From Stemphylium vesicarium (Eukaryota > Ascomycota > Dothideomycetes > Pleosporales > Pleosporaceae): DNA of 64,000 nt. The notes under the pieces are model-generated. The model saw nothing but the letters and a program-made list of their open reading frames with translations. It did not search any database and was not told the origin of the DNA. The translations under genes were made by a program, and so were the position numbers. Location of the stretch: contig QXCR01000032.1 of NCBI GenBank assembly GCA_004380135.1, positions 1 to 64,000 on the forward strand. The letters are read 5' to 3'. Of this stretch, positions 23,031 through 35,485 are shown in pieces. Numbering within the stretch: position 1 is the first letter of the stretch; every line of letters starts with the position of its first letter.

Positions 23031-26000
23031 TCAGCTTATGGCAGGTGTCCGCTCACGAAATGTCCGCCGCCGGAACACGAGGGGCATGCGTTCCCACCAC
23101 GAAACGTCCACTTCTAGCGGTACATTTCGCGCTTTTTCCCTGGCGTACTTTTCTTTGGTCGCGTCGAATGCGTATTGTACAGCGTCGTAGAGCTTGTCGC
23201 CGCGATATGCTAGTAACACAGCACTGGTGACAATCGCGGCAGTGACTGGTATTGATATGGCCCAGAAGAAGCTTTGGGTTCGCTCCATGTCGCGTATATC
23301 AGATGTGTTCATACCGAAGACGCTGGTCACGAAAGATCTGCGTGATGTTAGTGATGATCTATTAAGATGGTTCACAGTGCCTACAGGGGAAGGAAGATGG
23401 TCGTGATCATCGTGAACACCAAGATCGCTTTCCCGTGATCTTCTTCTAGGATCTCAACGCTTTGCTTCAGCTGCTCCCGAAGTTGCAGAGTTCGATTTTG
23501 CAGAGCTTCCAGCTCAATGGCTTTGGAGTGCAGAGCCACCAGGCCCTCGCTCAGACACTCGGATTCTGGTGGAAACATCTCCGCGCGATCTGGCGTCGTA
23601 ACCTGAAAGGAAAGAGGGTTGAGCACTTTGCGCAGATTGGTAAATGCCTTTTGCTGCCATGAGTTGACGAGATGAACACAGGAAAGCTCTTCCTGCAGCG
23701 TTTGGATGTCCCTCAAAAGTCGTTTCCGGGGAAATTGGTTAATTCGATATTGCTCGCAGAACCAGTCAGCCTCTTCGAAAACGATTTTGAGAAGTTTTGA
23801 ATGTCGGGCGGGTGTTAGTACATCGTTCATAACTCACCAATTTTGATGTGTACTCTTGGTACAGCTGGTTCGCGTTCATCGCGATTCCATCAAGCAGATG
23901 GCGTCCATGTAGGTGTTGAAGGACAACAACGGCCAGGAATTCTGGTCCAGCCGAACCGGTGCTCATGTTTACTTTCTCAGGGTCTGCTAAAACCAGCGCT
24001 TTCTCTGCTTTTGTCATTGAGGCCTGCGCCGACTGACCCAATTCATGGAGTTTGTCCAAGGCGTACTCAAAGACGGGTGTCTTGATCTCCTCCGCCTCTT
24101 TCCCAGGTACGTACTCCCACCTTCGCACCTCTTCTTCGATAGCTAGAACAGATGTCGCTGATTGCATGAGGAGAAGAGCGGTGATCTCGAAGCAATCAAT
24201 GACGTCGTCACTCAACTGGAAGGACGAACCCTCGGCGTTTCCCTGCTGTGTAAATTCCGCGTTCATTCTCTCTGCTCGGGCGGTCAAGGTGTCAAGATAG
24301 TCCAGGCAGATCCGTAAGGGTCTCAGCTGCTGTTGCTTAGCGTATTCATTGCGCAAGTCAGTCTCGGTCCGAACGAAATATCGATATGTGGCTTGCAATC
24401 CTGCAAGCTGCAATAGATGTCCCTCGTATTGAAAATGAGCAGTCTTCAAATGCGAAACTGCCTCATTGATGGATGTGTAAACTTGACCTTGTCTGCACGG
24501 TATACAGTCTTGTAGCGGTCTGTGCGGCAGATCAATCTTGTGTTTTTTGATGAAATCCAGGGTAAGAGGCCTTATAACATAGTTGTTTCTTGACTGTCCA
24601 TTACTTTCGATCGTCTTTGTGACGCTCTGCCAATAAGGTTAGCATAGTTACCAGATGATCCGATGAGCTACCAAAGTGTCTCACTGTCATTCGAATCCGG
24701 CTATAGTACACAGAAATGTGTTTTATGTAAATCCAGGGTCGTCTTCGCGAGATCACAAAGGCAAGAAGCGTCGCAGCATTACATAGAAAGAAAGATACGG
24801 ACAACACGTACCTTGGCAATCCGTGATAAGGCCCCCCAAACCTTCTCGCAAACCAGATACGAGCATCCCGAAGGCACGTAAAGGCCCAAAAAATGCCTTG
24901 CACTTCGGACTAGTTCGGCCGTCATAGTCAACAGCGCAACCTTTTGTGATTGTAACACAGCGTTTTGAGCTAACGAGTCTCCAATTGAAAACTGAAGTGG
25001 TGAGTGGGGCTCGTCAGAAAAGATTGGTGGCTCCAATGGTGTTTTGGGGTTTGATAAGGTCGCTAATATATTGGCACCAGGATTACTGGGTGAAACTGCT
25101 TGTATAGCTAGCATCGCGGCTTCTAGCTCAGACAGCGTCGATTTAGTTGAGTGCTTGTAGCAGAGCTCATTGCGCCGTTCCAGACTTGCTTCTACATCTT
25201 TCATCACCGCATAAAGCTTTTCAGCGGCTTTCCTTTTCGTGCTTGGGGCGTGGTCGGAATCAGGGCTGGGCCCAGTCCAAGCGAGGAATGGCACCATAGG
25301 CTTGTCCACATTACGGATCATCGAGCGTTCTTGATCCTTTTCCAAAGTCTTCCCAATGTTTTCTCGCCGCTGACGATCGCGAAGCAGTCGTCTAGCTTTC
25401 TTGACAGCGGTTTCGGTGTATGTGTCAGCGTGAGGACTAAAGAGGGCTTTTGCGTCTAGAACAGCAGCGCCCAGGCCTCGTAAGATATTTTCCCAGGAAG
25501 TGTCCTCGAATTCAAGCGCTTCGAGCAACGCATCTCTATAGCTGACATCGTAGGAGAATGCTTCATCTTGAGACTCTAGGTCACACATACAACCCAACAC
25601 CTCCGCACGCTGGGTGCTTCTTTCCAACCTTGAAAGGATCTTGAGTTGTCGTCTACACTCATGCTCGGGTGCTTGTTTCCACAGGTTCAGGATGTATGAG
25701 ATGCACGCAAGGAACTGCCCGAGATACTTCTTGGTCATCTCAGGATGGCCCAAGGCGTTCAGCATAGTTAAGACTGCGGTTTCCTGATCTGCCGCCCAAT
25801 TCGATGCATCAGTGGCCTGATTCAAACTCGTCTTTCTACCAAGCGAAGGAATCCCAGAAATGCCCTCTGCATCACGATGCTTGTTGGGGTGATCTGAATC
25901 CATTGAGGGCGGACGACTAGTCATGTGACTGTTGTTTCGATGCGCGCGCGATGCCCGTGCGTTGGCGTCCACTGACGATGATAACCCTTTGTTGTGAATG

Positions 26001-28780
26001 TTGTCAAGGAAATCGACAAGATATCCTCCGTACGCGTTTTGCGCCATCATACTGGACTCATGGGAAGTTTCGGAGTCCCAAGCCTCGTCTTCATTCATCA
26101 AGAAATCGTCGACATGGAACGCTTCGAACTGCTGGACTGAATCCGCTTCGCATGTTCGATTCTCCCCTGTGTTGCCATCCCCTCTCTGCTGGTTCGAGCA
26201 TCTCTTAGAAGACCCAGGGGCTTTCCCGGCTCTAGGTCGAGGCCTTTCTGTGGTTCGTGAATCATCCTGTTGCCGCTGCAGATCTGGCAACCAGTTCTCA
26301 ATGAAGTCCGGTACGTTCTCGGGATATTGCACTTCTGCGACGCAAGTTCCAACTAGCTTTTCGTGATCCGTGTCGCTACAAGTAATTATATATTCTGCAT
26401 TGTTTAGTCTCGACGAAGTTTCCTGGGTTTAAATTACTTACCAGACCCGATGATGGCTACCCAACATTGTGGAACGTACAGAACACTTTCTGATGCTCTG
26501 GATTCGTTTCTACAAAAGCTCGGCGGGGTTTCTCGAGTGGTCGTCGACTCAAAAGGATATAGCATTTGCAACATGCTTCTAGTGGGATAGCCTTGGCGGC
26601 TGGCTGAGGTGCTAGGATGCGGTTTTCCAACTGATAGATACGGGAAACAGATGAAGATCGCTGACAGCCGCGAGTTATCAGTATTCCTAGACGAGCTTCC
26701 ATCGCAACGTACGACCGTACCTGACTCGATCTGATAGCCATCGAAGAGCTGTTTGCGAAAGAGATCCTCGAGTATCTTGAAAAGCCGAAGGACAACATAG
26801 CGCGCCTCAGTGGTGAGATTCGGAGCGCTCAGGCACATGTTCTACAAGATTGTCAAAGCCGACCTTGCGGATTCATAGAATGAAACCGCCTCAACACACG
26901 AACAGCAATCTTTTGTCTGTACCTACCTCGAACTCCCCAAGGTCGGGGTGATTCCTGTGCATATGCCTAGAGATCAATTGTCAGTGGATTCGACAAAACA
27001 ACATGTCCTAAACGTACAGCCATTGTATCGGGGACCTGTCAATTTTTCCGACTACGCATGGCCCGTCGTCACAGAACAGATCTATAGAATGGGACCCGTC
27101 TCGTTTCTTGTAGCGCTTCGCGCTCGTAGCTTTTCTCACCGTGACATTTCCGGTGGGACTAGCTGCCGAACGCTCTGGCCAATGCTGACGTGGTGATGAT
27201 GCGAATTTGGAATATGCAGTCGCATGAATACCATGTACGGGGACAGAGAAAACCACGTCCACAGGCAGCTCAAACTCTAAGTCATGATTGGGGGAGACTA
27301 TCGCGGCAGGAGCCTCCGTGGGCTGCTTCGGTATCCCATCAGTCACATCTCCGAAAAGCGCATGATGTGATCCAGGAGACTTATTCTGGTCGGAGCCAAG
27401 AGCGAAGGGATCAGCCGTCTGACGGTCGATCTTAGTGAGCTTGCTGGAGTTAATGTTATCGTACGCGGATGCATCCAAATTTCTTATTACAGATCCTGCG
27501 CTCTTCACGCGACTTTGCAAGTGTGTGTGCAGAGATGCTGGCTTCTGGCTCTTCGTCTCGTGCTCACTATGACCTGTCGAGATCTCCACCTGGGCGTCTT
27601 CCATGGCCGTTGGTATGGGTTCAGTAGACGGTTCTTTCTTTTTTGCCCCTCCTTGTGTCCTAGGCCTACCCACTCGAGAAAGAGCTGGAGTATTCGTCAT
27701 TTGCTCCTTAAGCATGTTGTTTTGATCAAATCCATGTTCCAGTACCTCTGATTGCACCTGGGATTTCGATTCCGCTGCTATTGCACTTCGGAGTCGTCTT
27801 CGGCGTACAGACCTTTCATCAAACGGCTGACTTGTCAACAGAGGTCTTTGACTTCCGCGGGGTAATGTGCCGTGGTCGCTGAGCCTTTCGCCGGGCAAGC
27901 GAACGCCACCTTTCGCATTGCTTCCTAGGATCATTGCTCGTGAGGATGGGACGGGGACCCCTTTTGCAGTGTTTTGTCGTCTACTTTTTTTTGCCTCTCC
28001 TTCGTTGCTATAAAGAATTGGTAGCGCTGAGGACGTTTCCGAACGGGACAACGAGGGCTTCATGGACGCTGGAATTTCCTCCACGGGACTGAGGGCAAAT
28101 CTGGCAGTTTTGCCCTTTGATGGCTTTGTAAGTCGCTTCGTATTTGCTGCAGTGGGCCTACGCTCCGGTGAGATCCCACGGTCTGAATAATGAGTCATAT
28201 ACGGTGTCGATGACCTGGAAAAGGGTGCGGGATAAGATGGCGGTATGCCCAGAGCATGTGAGAGAGCATATGGGCGTCCTGTGACCGCCCCGGTCTGATT
28301 GTATGGGGAGTAGAACATCCACGGAGGATACAAAACAGAGGATGTTCTATCCAAGAGGGTGCTTTGTTGCTGCGACGAGTAACTGTTGACGTCGCTGAGA
28401 TGAGATCTCGGATCGTGGTGTCTCGGTATGTCAACTGACGATCGGTTTTCTTTCCGAGAAACGTTGTCGACTTTGCGTCGATGTCCAGCCTTCTTCGCCG
28501 CTCTGCCCTTCCAGACAACCTCATCTTCTGAAGAATCCGATTTTTGGTTAATCCTTCCTTGCAATTCACCATTCTGTATCTCTGAAGCGCTCTCAAAGTT
28601 GCTTTCCGTGGGCGAGTCCATCTCTTCCCGGTGTCCATGGGATTCTGAGTCAGGATGAGTGACGGCTGTTACAGCGCTTTCGGAATCGCCAGGCATGAGA
28701 GATGATGCTGAGAAGTACTCCTCCACTTCGTCTTCGACAGTAGTACCATGGCTACTGCGATGGGTGTCTTCTTCTTCCAT
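23031..28780 (-). CDS. Large CorA-like Mg2+ transporter family protein with C2H2 motif
   Basis: Seven exons on the minus strand join in frame: 28780-27018, 26966-26927, 26841-26442, 26394-24812, 24626-23838, 23770-23385 and 23337-23031, giving about 1,755 residues. The first ~590 are polar and disordered. Then come the blocks of fungal CorA-like proteins (SPIQWLHMHRN, AIFICFPYLSV, VLYVPQCWVAI then EYIITCSD). A C2H2-like motif (C1303, C1306, H1321, H1326) precedes a helical stretch and the CorA end: ITTIFLPLSFVTSVFGMN and two membrane helices. GMN is the CorA pore signature. Most introns are 47-85 bp; the 185-bp one before exon 5 is the least certain. The first ATG in frame is at 28780. A CorA role in divalent cation flux is known for the family; transport by this protein is inference. 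Confidence 0.8.
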
Positions 28781-29458
28781 GCTAAAGGAGTACAATTTCA
28801 CGATACTGCAGTACTTCGATCAGGCGCAGAATTGTGTTGCTGAGAGAACAGTTTCCCAGCCCCAATCCTTCACTGGGGCTTCTGACAGCGAACACATATT
28901 GTCTTTCACAATGCGCCAATTAGGCGCGATCATTAATGCTAGTCCATCAAGAGTATGGGGGCCAGATATGCGGGGTGATTATTGTGCAGAACGCCCAAAA
29001 CGCAGGATTGATGCAGGAAATTTGCCAGATGAGGCGGGAGTGGTTCGGTTCATTGCAAGCGCAGAGGGCGGTCGCATGTGTTGTCATTCCGCTTCAGGTG
29101 GGCTGCTTACTGGCGAGAACCGGTGCGTCTCCGCCGGACGAGTACCACCCTGCGGCCAGTTTTCAGCAATTGTCAACATGTGGCGCAAAAGTCATCTGCC
29201 CCAGTGTCAGTTCTCGAAACTAGTCTTGATTAGTGGAGGTCGTCTGCAAAAAATTGGCATCTAGGGTATCAAGTACAGCTTCATCCGGTGGGAAGCTACC
29301 CCTCTTTCTCTACAATGGAGCTCTTCCCCGCATTGGGACTAGTGCATGATGACTCCGCGTGGACGAGTATAGGGAAGGAGCATTGAGAAGATAAATGAAA
29401 AGCACCACTTATACGACATATTCGAGTTGGATCCAGTCCCAACAGCCACGTCATCGTA
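28781..29458. promoter_or_regulatory. Divergent intergenic region, CorA-like and glyoxalase-like genes
   Basis: The two flanking genes are transcribed away from each other, so this 678-bp stretch should hold both promoters. No clear TATA box or other site stands out. Overlapping plus-strand ORFs (for example 28936-29223) have no family text. Confidence 0.45.
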
Positions 29459-30340
29459 ATGTCGCCAATCCGCCACTGCCTAGATCACTTGATCCTTTTC
29501 GTCCCGGCGGACCCAATCACGCAATTGCCCCAAGTCCCATCCTATTTCTCGGACAACTTCACCTTGACACCCGGAGGCTTCCATGCAGACGGCGCAACAT
29601 CCAACGTACTGATCATCCTGTCGGATGGTTGCTACATTGAATTGATATCTTTCCTACCGACGGCCTCCGCGTCTCTCGTCGCAAACCACTGGTGGGGTGG
29701 CCCGTACGCATCATACATAGGATGGAAAGACTGGTGCCTCACCAACAGATTGTCTCCAGCCGAGAACTACAGATACGTCGAGGAGAGCCATGGGGAGCAG
29801 ATTCAGGGCGGGAGAAAGAGAGCGGATGGAGTGGAGGTGAAATGGAGTGTGACATTCCCCAAAGGAGACAAGGGCGGACAGGATTTACGTGGAAGGGTGC
29901 CGTTCTTCTGTCACGACGGCACAGAGAGGGCGGTTAGAGTGCCACTGGACGACGAGAAGACGTCTCATGAGTGTGGGGCAATGGGAGTCAGGGAGTTGAC
30001 AGTGCTTGTCAAAGACGCGGGGTTGCTTGAGGAGACAAGAAAGATTTATCAAGATATGCTCGGAGAGAGGGGGAAGAGAGAAGGTGAGGAAGTGAGGTTT
30101 TCACTTGGCCGTGTGCAGGAGGTTGAGGGGCTGGGAGCGGGAGCGGAAACCGTGCTCAGGTTGCCCAGGAACGAAGCAGAAAGGAAGACTGTCGCAAAAC
30201 GAGGCTTCTGGTATGGGGACGTGGTCCTCTGCGGGAAGGCAAGTTTGGGACGTGTAAACAAGACACAAGAGAGGCTGGACAAGGCCGAGGGCGAAGGTGG
30301 TGTAGGTGGCGTTGGTGGCTTATGGATTGAATACTGTTGA
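29459..30340 (+). CDS. Glyoxalase-like domain protein
   Basis: A single exon of 293 codons. The start MSPIRHCLDHLILFVP is the typical opening of glyoxalase-like (VOC-fold, Glyoxalase_3 type) proteins, where the histidine in LDHLI begins the first beta-alpha-beta unit. A glycine-histidine stretch (LTPGGFHADGATSNVLI) and a central WWGGPYASYIGWKDW segment follow. The tail is rich in lysine and glutamate and ends in a glycine/valine repeat (GEGGVGGVGG). Substrate is unknown; fungal relatives are annotated only by domain. No neighbour suggests a pathway. Confidence 0.85.
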   Translation: MSPIRHCLDHLILFVPADPITQLPQVPSYFSDNFTLTPGGFHADGATSNVLIILSDGCYIELISFLPTASASLVANHWWGGPYASYIGWKDWCLTNRLSPAENYRYVEESHGEQIQGGRKRADGVEVKWSVTFPKGDKGGQDLRGRVPFFCHDGTERAVRVPLDDEKTSHECGAMGVRELTVLVKDAGLLEETRKIYQDMLGERGKREGEEVRFSLGRVQEVEGLGAGAETVLRLPRNEAERKTVAKRGFWYGDVVLCGKASLGRVNKTQERLDKAEGEGGVGGVGGLWIEYC

Positions 30341-31054
30341 ATGCATTGATTGATTCCGATTTGACTAGAAGACCAGCAGAAGGAACCATAGCTGCCAAAC
30401 CCAAGAGAATACCCAACAGCTGCAATAGTCTGTGATCCAGACGCGCTGCGCGACGGGAGGATTCGCGGTTGAAAGGCACTCGGCCAATCACAAGCCGCGC
30501 AAGCCACAAATTGCTTATGTAATGAACGGATGATCTCGAGAAAAGGAACAATTGAATGTGTGCCATGAACTCGGACACACAAGCGAATAGGTGCCCAGCA
30601 AGAGCTGCCATCAAGGGTCTGCATTGAATTGAAAGAGATGGTTACCTTACATGTACAGGCTTTGCAAGTCAGTGAAGAGCGCAGTACACTGTGGCGGCAT
30701 TTTCGTGTCTCTTGCCTCGTAAGGGCGTCGGCTATTGCAGGGGCCCTTGCGCGTTCGCGACTAGACGACTAGGCGATACTGGAGGGTGGCAAATGCATGG
30801 AACACATGTGCAACTGCTCGAAAGGATCGTACACGTTCCACTGACGCAAATCGCGGAATCTTCGCACCGAAGAAGGAGAAGTTCTAAGGGGTAGATGCGC
30901 GGACAAGATCTGGATTGGCCCTGCGGACTTCAGCACCGAAGCCAATCACACACCCGCCAAGGCCCTGCCCTCTTCCCCAATCTTTGATTCCCATGACGCA
31001 GGCGGTAATTTCGCATAAACACGATCTAGGATGCGCTGAGATCTGAGATGGTTC
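30341..31054. other. Intergenic region, no gene seen
   Basis: Between two plus-strand genes. It should hold the 3' UTR of the glyoxalase-like gene and the promoter of the zinc-cluster regulator. Minus-strand ORFs in the first part are antisense shadows of the upstream gene. Confidence 0.5.
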
Positions 31055-33819
31055 ATGCTTCCTTACCCACGCAGCGCGAGTATTGCGAGCGGCCCGATGC
31101 AAGACGACGACAGGCGATCCGCAGGTCCGCCTGCTGCTGGTCCATACGGGACGCAGTTCAAGGTCGCCATTCCACGCTTGCCTTCGCGACGCGCCCCGCC
31201 ACCAACCACACCAAAGTCACGCCAGAGGGACAGAGTGCAACGAGCATGTCGGAACTGCCACAAGAGAAGTGGGTCATTGAACCCAGATCCGAAGCAATCG
31301 CCCGATCGCCCTCTGACAGATGACCCCAGAAATCAAGTGTAGCGGCGGTCTTCCCCGCTGCAACTACTGCGAGAAGACAGACAAGGCATGTGTATACGAG
31401 CGGCCCCGGAGAGACCGCCTCGCGACGTCAGTGCCCCGGATCTTTTGCGCCATCACGTGTTTGACCTGCATCCAGTGCCAAAGACCGCAACCAGGCGCTA
31501 GTCTCAGTCCTGAAAGACCTCAGTCTGCGTGTGAGCGACGACGACAAGCGAAGGATTGAAGATGCCCTCCAAGATGTGAGTGTCTAAGCACTGCTCATGA
31601 GGATATCGCTACACCGACCTCCCTCGTGCCTACCCTACTTTACCCCCATCATGTTGTCCGTCATTACTGTAACCCAAACTAACTCGACCAAGTCTGACGA
31701 CGAAGTCGGATCTCCCGCATCTATGTCTTCCTCTTCCAGAGCTTCCGCCGCGCATCAGTATCAGCAGCACTCGCGTATGCATCCCTTTGCATCGTCTTCT
31801 AGCTATGTACCCCAGGCCGCAGAGACGTCACCCACCTCTGATCAATCGCCACTGCCCCGGCTAGACGGTATTATTCCCGAAGAATCCGGCGACGAAAAAG
31901 GAACAGAGTCGTTCGAAGTGGTGGAAGCAGGATTTTTGGGCCAAATGTCAGAAGTGCAATGGCTCCAGAGCCTCAGGAGTAGAGTGCAGGCGGCTGAGAC
32001 CGTCTTCATGGCACCGACCGATGCATCCACAGCCATGTCGCACCCGGCCTCTCCTTCTTTCCCCCGGTCACCGGCTTTCCCATCAGTGGACCCGAATCAG
32101 CAGGGCGCCTTGACCAGTTATCACCTGGACGACGAAGGCATCAAGCTCGTGCATGGCGGCAATCCTTTCGAACTTCCTCCAGAACACACCGCCAGGCTTC
32201 TGTTTCAATGCTTCAACAGGACTGTCCGTAGCTCTTTCCCCATTGTCCCAGCAACACTGGAGGGACAACTACATCAGTACTACAATTTAGTACGTAACCG
32301 ACAGGACATACAGTGTCCAGAGAAATGGTTTGCCTTGGTGAACCTAGTATTTGCCATTGGGGCAAAGTTCTCACATCTTGTTCGTGCCGATTGGCGGGCA
32401 GATGCGCTCGACCATATCATCTACCTATCGCGGGCGTACCAGCTACTAAGTATCAATGATACTGTTTTTGTGCTTTCAACGCCAGACTTGTCGACCACTC
32501 AGGTATGATACATCCCACTGACATGGTTTGAACATCGCCTGACGTTTGCAGGCTGCTGGTCTTCTTGCTGTCTACTACATGAGTGCAGGCCATTTCAGCA
32601 GGTGAGTTCAATCGCGTCCAATGATGATAGCTTTGGCATTTCGCCTCGACCAACCCCGAGTACTTGTAATATTCGATCGCTGATCCTTTGATTAGGGCCT
32701 GGATAATGGCAGGCATAGCCGTGCGATCTGCCTTTTCCCTCGGGCTTCATATTCAGCATGATGACGATTCCATCTCGGCCAGCAGACAACAAAGTAGAGT
32801 CCATACATGGTGGAGTTTGCATGCATTAGAAAGTACTTTAAGCTCCATCACAGGTCGCCCGGCCACACTACCAAATGAGGAAATCACCATCCCACTCCCA
32901 GGTGCTCTTCTCGACACCATGTCCGATGCACAGGATCAGGGCGCGTCGGGAACGACAAATACGAGGTTCCTGGACGCTGACGCCAGCTTAAACCTATTGA
33001 CACAACAAATCATTTCCAGCCTCTATACACAGCGAAGGTCAGCACCCATGTGGTCCCATGTCCAGCAAATTATGGTGTCTTTGGTTGGCGAGTTGGACAA
33101 ATGGGCGGTAGATTGCATTCCACAGTTCAATACGGAGAACTGGAACACAAATTACGATCAACAGCGTGAGAATTTCATCCTCAAGCTGCAGTACTATCGG
33201 GTGAAGATCCTGACCACTCGTCCGTCACTTCGCCGCATCGAACGTTGTGTCGAAGCTGGGACGGACGACTTTACCTCCTTAGACCAGTCTATGGCGGAAA
33301 CATGCATCGGCGCAGCCGGCGATGTAGCTTCACTGTTGGTCACAGCGCCCGATGTCAGCACCTTGTACGAAAAGGGGCCATGGTGGTCGATGGTTCACAA
33401 CAGTGAGTTTTCAAGTTCCAGTGGTCTCCATCTGCTAACATACAGCGTGCACAGTAATGCAAGCATTGGCCATCCTCATGAACGCGATGGCCTGCGCAGA
33501 ACACTTCCGCGAGTCATCCAGCTCATCGGCGCACAGTGTGCGACAGCTCATTGGCTGGCTACGGGCTATGCGCGAAAGCAATGTGATGGCCGGTCGGGCC
33601 CACCAAATTATATACTCCATCGTCAAGACGTCACGACCCTACGTCTGGGCCGACGTAGCGGATGCGTTTTCAGAGGACGTCGGTATGGTATTACCGCAAC
33701 CCGTCCCCAACCAAGTCGACCCACAGTACGTACCGTGGCCATGGGAGGAGCAGTTACCCGACACCTGGTTCGGGTACGATCTCGACAACTTTGTCAATTA
33801 CCATTATCCCTTGATGTGA
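31055..33819 (+). CDS. Zn2Cys6 transcription factor with fungal-specific domain
   Basis: Seven exons join in frame: 31055-31268, 31330-31426, 31476-31575, 31693-32502, 32552-32601, 32696-33402 and 33455-33819, giving 780 residues. The DNA-binding cluster has C65, C68, C75, C82, C85 and C92, the C-x2-C-x6-C-x6-C-x2-C-x6-C pattern, split by the first intron after its second cysteine. A coiled segment (NQALVSVLKDLSLRVSDDD) follows, then a serine-rich linker. The fungal transcription-factor domain starts near FELPPEHTARLLFQCFNRTV and includes AWIMAGIAVRSAFSLGLHIQ and VHTWWSLHALES. Targets are unknown. A start at the later ATG (31097) is possible. No secondary-metabolism genes lie beside it. Confidence 0.9.
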
Positions 33820-34049
33820 GAGTGGAGTCAGAAATCGAAGAGTGCATATACATCGCCAACGAAAACATACATGGGGGTGGGCTTGGGAAACCGATGTTCA
33901 CGTCACTGGTCTCTGCCGTTGGGCCCACCTACAGCCAGAAAAGATGCCTTCGGAATTTGCCCTTGGAAACTACATGACGATGTTGCGCAGAAGAGCGCCA
34001 TTTCGCTTTCTGCCCCCCAAATTCCATGCGAATGCATCACAAAAGTCGT

Positions 34050-35063
34050 CTATGATCCTTCAGCGGCATCGCCCATCTTGTCCGGATCAATATCTCCAAT
34101 AACGCTCTTCAATAACTCGGGCACAATCTGTGCTGCATCACCCTGGAAAAACCAGTCTTCATTGTACAGACCTCCGGCGGGAACATCGTTGGGATCCATA
34201 TTGATGATTGCCACCCTAGCTCCATAGTCGCGGGCAAGATCGACGTAACCGGCAGCGGGGTATACCTTGGCAGACGTTCCGATGACCATGATCAGATCGA
34301 TGCCCCGCTGATCCTGAATGAATTCCTCCACATCCTCAATGACCTTTCCGGGCAATTGTTCCCCAAACCAGACAACACCAGGGCGCAGCAAGCCGCGCTT
34401 GCATTCGGGACAGTGGGGTAGATGTGCGTAGTCGAGATCGGGGAGGGCGACTTTGGCGTCTGAAATGTCCAGCTCACGAGCTGCGAGGGCGGATGTTGTA
34501 GTGGGGTCGGACTCGTCGGTAGGGATGGCGAGGGCGGGCACGATGGGATCGGTGAAATTGTCGCGCTCAAAATATTTGCAGAAGAAGTCTGAGCACTTGA
34601 CATCGTACAGTGAGCCGTGGAGGAGTTTGAGCTGGCCGGCGGGGTGCTTGGCGCGCGGCGAGAGGCCTGCGGTAATCGTTAGCTGCACTTTCCGACAATC
34701 CTAAGAGGGTCACGCACCATCGACATTCTGGCTCAAGGTGATGAACTCTGACTTCTTGCGCGCCAGCTCGGCAAGTGCATAGTGCGCAGGATTCGGCTTG
34801 GCCTTCAGCGCCATGTGTCGCCGATAGCTGTAGAATTGCCAGACCAAGCCCGGGTCGCGGTCGAATGCTCCTGGTGTCGCTAATGACGTCGCATCGTGTG
34901 TCCTCCACATGCCCCCGGCGCCTCTGAAAGTCGGCAGCCCAGAAGAGGCCGACAGTCCCGCGCCCAGCAGGGCAAGAATACGCGTCGATTTGTTCAGGTG
35001 CTGTTGGAAGCTTTCCAGCTGGTCTGCGGCGACTACGCTGGGTCGGGCGGCCGACGAGGCCAT
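34050..35063 (-). CDS. SIRT5-type NAD-dependent protein deacylase
   Basis: Two exons, 35063-34718 and 34666-34050, joined over a 51-bp intron (GTGCGT...CGCAG), give 320 residues. The NAD-binding motif GAGLSASSGLPTFRG starts at about residue 34, and SQNVDGL with the catalytic histidine of LLHG (132) is conserved. Zinc ligands are C140, C145, C201 and C204. Residues 78-81 read YSYR, the Y-x-x-R signature that in SIRT5 class enzymes binds acidic acyl groups such as succinyl, so desuccinylation or demalonylation is likely. The fungal enzyme may act in mitochondria or cytosol; the N-terminus (MASSAARPSVV) is a weak targeting sequence. It is divergent from the Icp55-type peptidase gene. Confidence 0.93.
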
Positions 35064-35485
35064 TCTGCGGATGATATGGGGAGCGTACACTGTGGCGGTA
35101 GTGTTGGTGGTCTTTGCAAACAACAAGTATGTTTACGCAGAGAGTGTATGTTGTGTAAGCGTGTCATGTATGCGTTGGCGCGGTCGTATAAGGCAGAAAT
35201 GGGGGCGGAAGGGGGGCGGAAGGGGAGCGGCCAGGCGCGATTGCTTGCGGGGAAGGTAAAGTAGCACATGCAGGGCAAGCCAACTACGCAGGCTGCAGGT
35301 ACGTCAGAGTCAGATCAGGGCAAGCTCTTCCACCCCCCACCCACCTGGGCACTATTCTGCTAGCGCCATCGCAGACCGGTCGGGACGACGATGCCCACTC
35401 CCGCCGGAGCTTGATTCGCGAAACAGAGGCAGAGGGGTCCTCCGAACCTCCGACCCTCTGGTTCTGCCCTCGAATCATTCATATC
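35064..35485. promoter_or_regulatory. Shared promoter of sirtuin and Icp55-type genes
   Basis: 422 bp between two diverging starts. It contains a strongly G-rich stretch at about 35196-35230 with three GGGGCGGAAG-like units, a candidate site for a zinc-finger regulator or a G-quadruplex. No TATA box was seen. Confidence 0.5.

Noticed and set aside
22750..23117. A plus-strand gene of about 115 codons
   Set aside because: It overlaps the last exon of the CorA-like gene and has no recognisable text; coding status is unsupported.
24779..26332. A stand-alone 517-residue hypothetical gene
   Set aside because: Both ends continue into neighbouring exons through good splice sites, and the joined protein matches fungal CorA-like blocks.
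29692..29937. Second ORF inside the glyoxalase-like gene
   Set aside because: Out-of-frame shadow of the 293-codon ORF.
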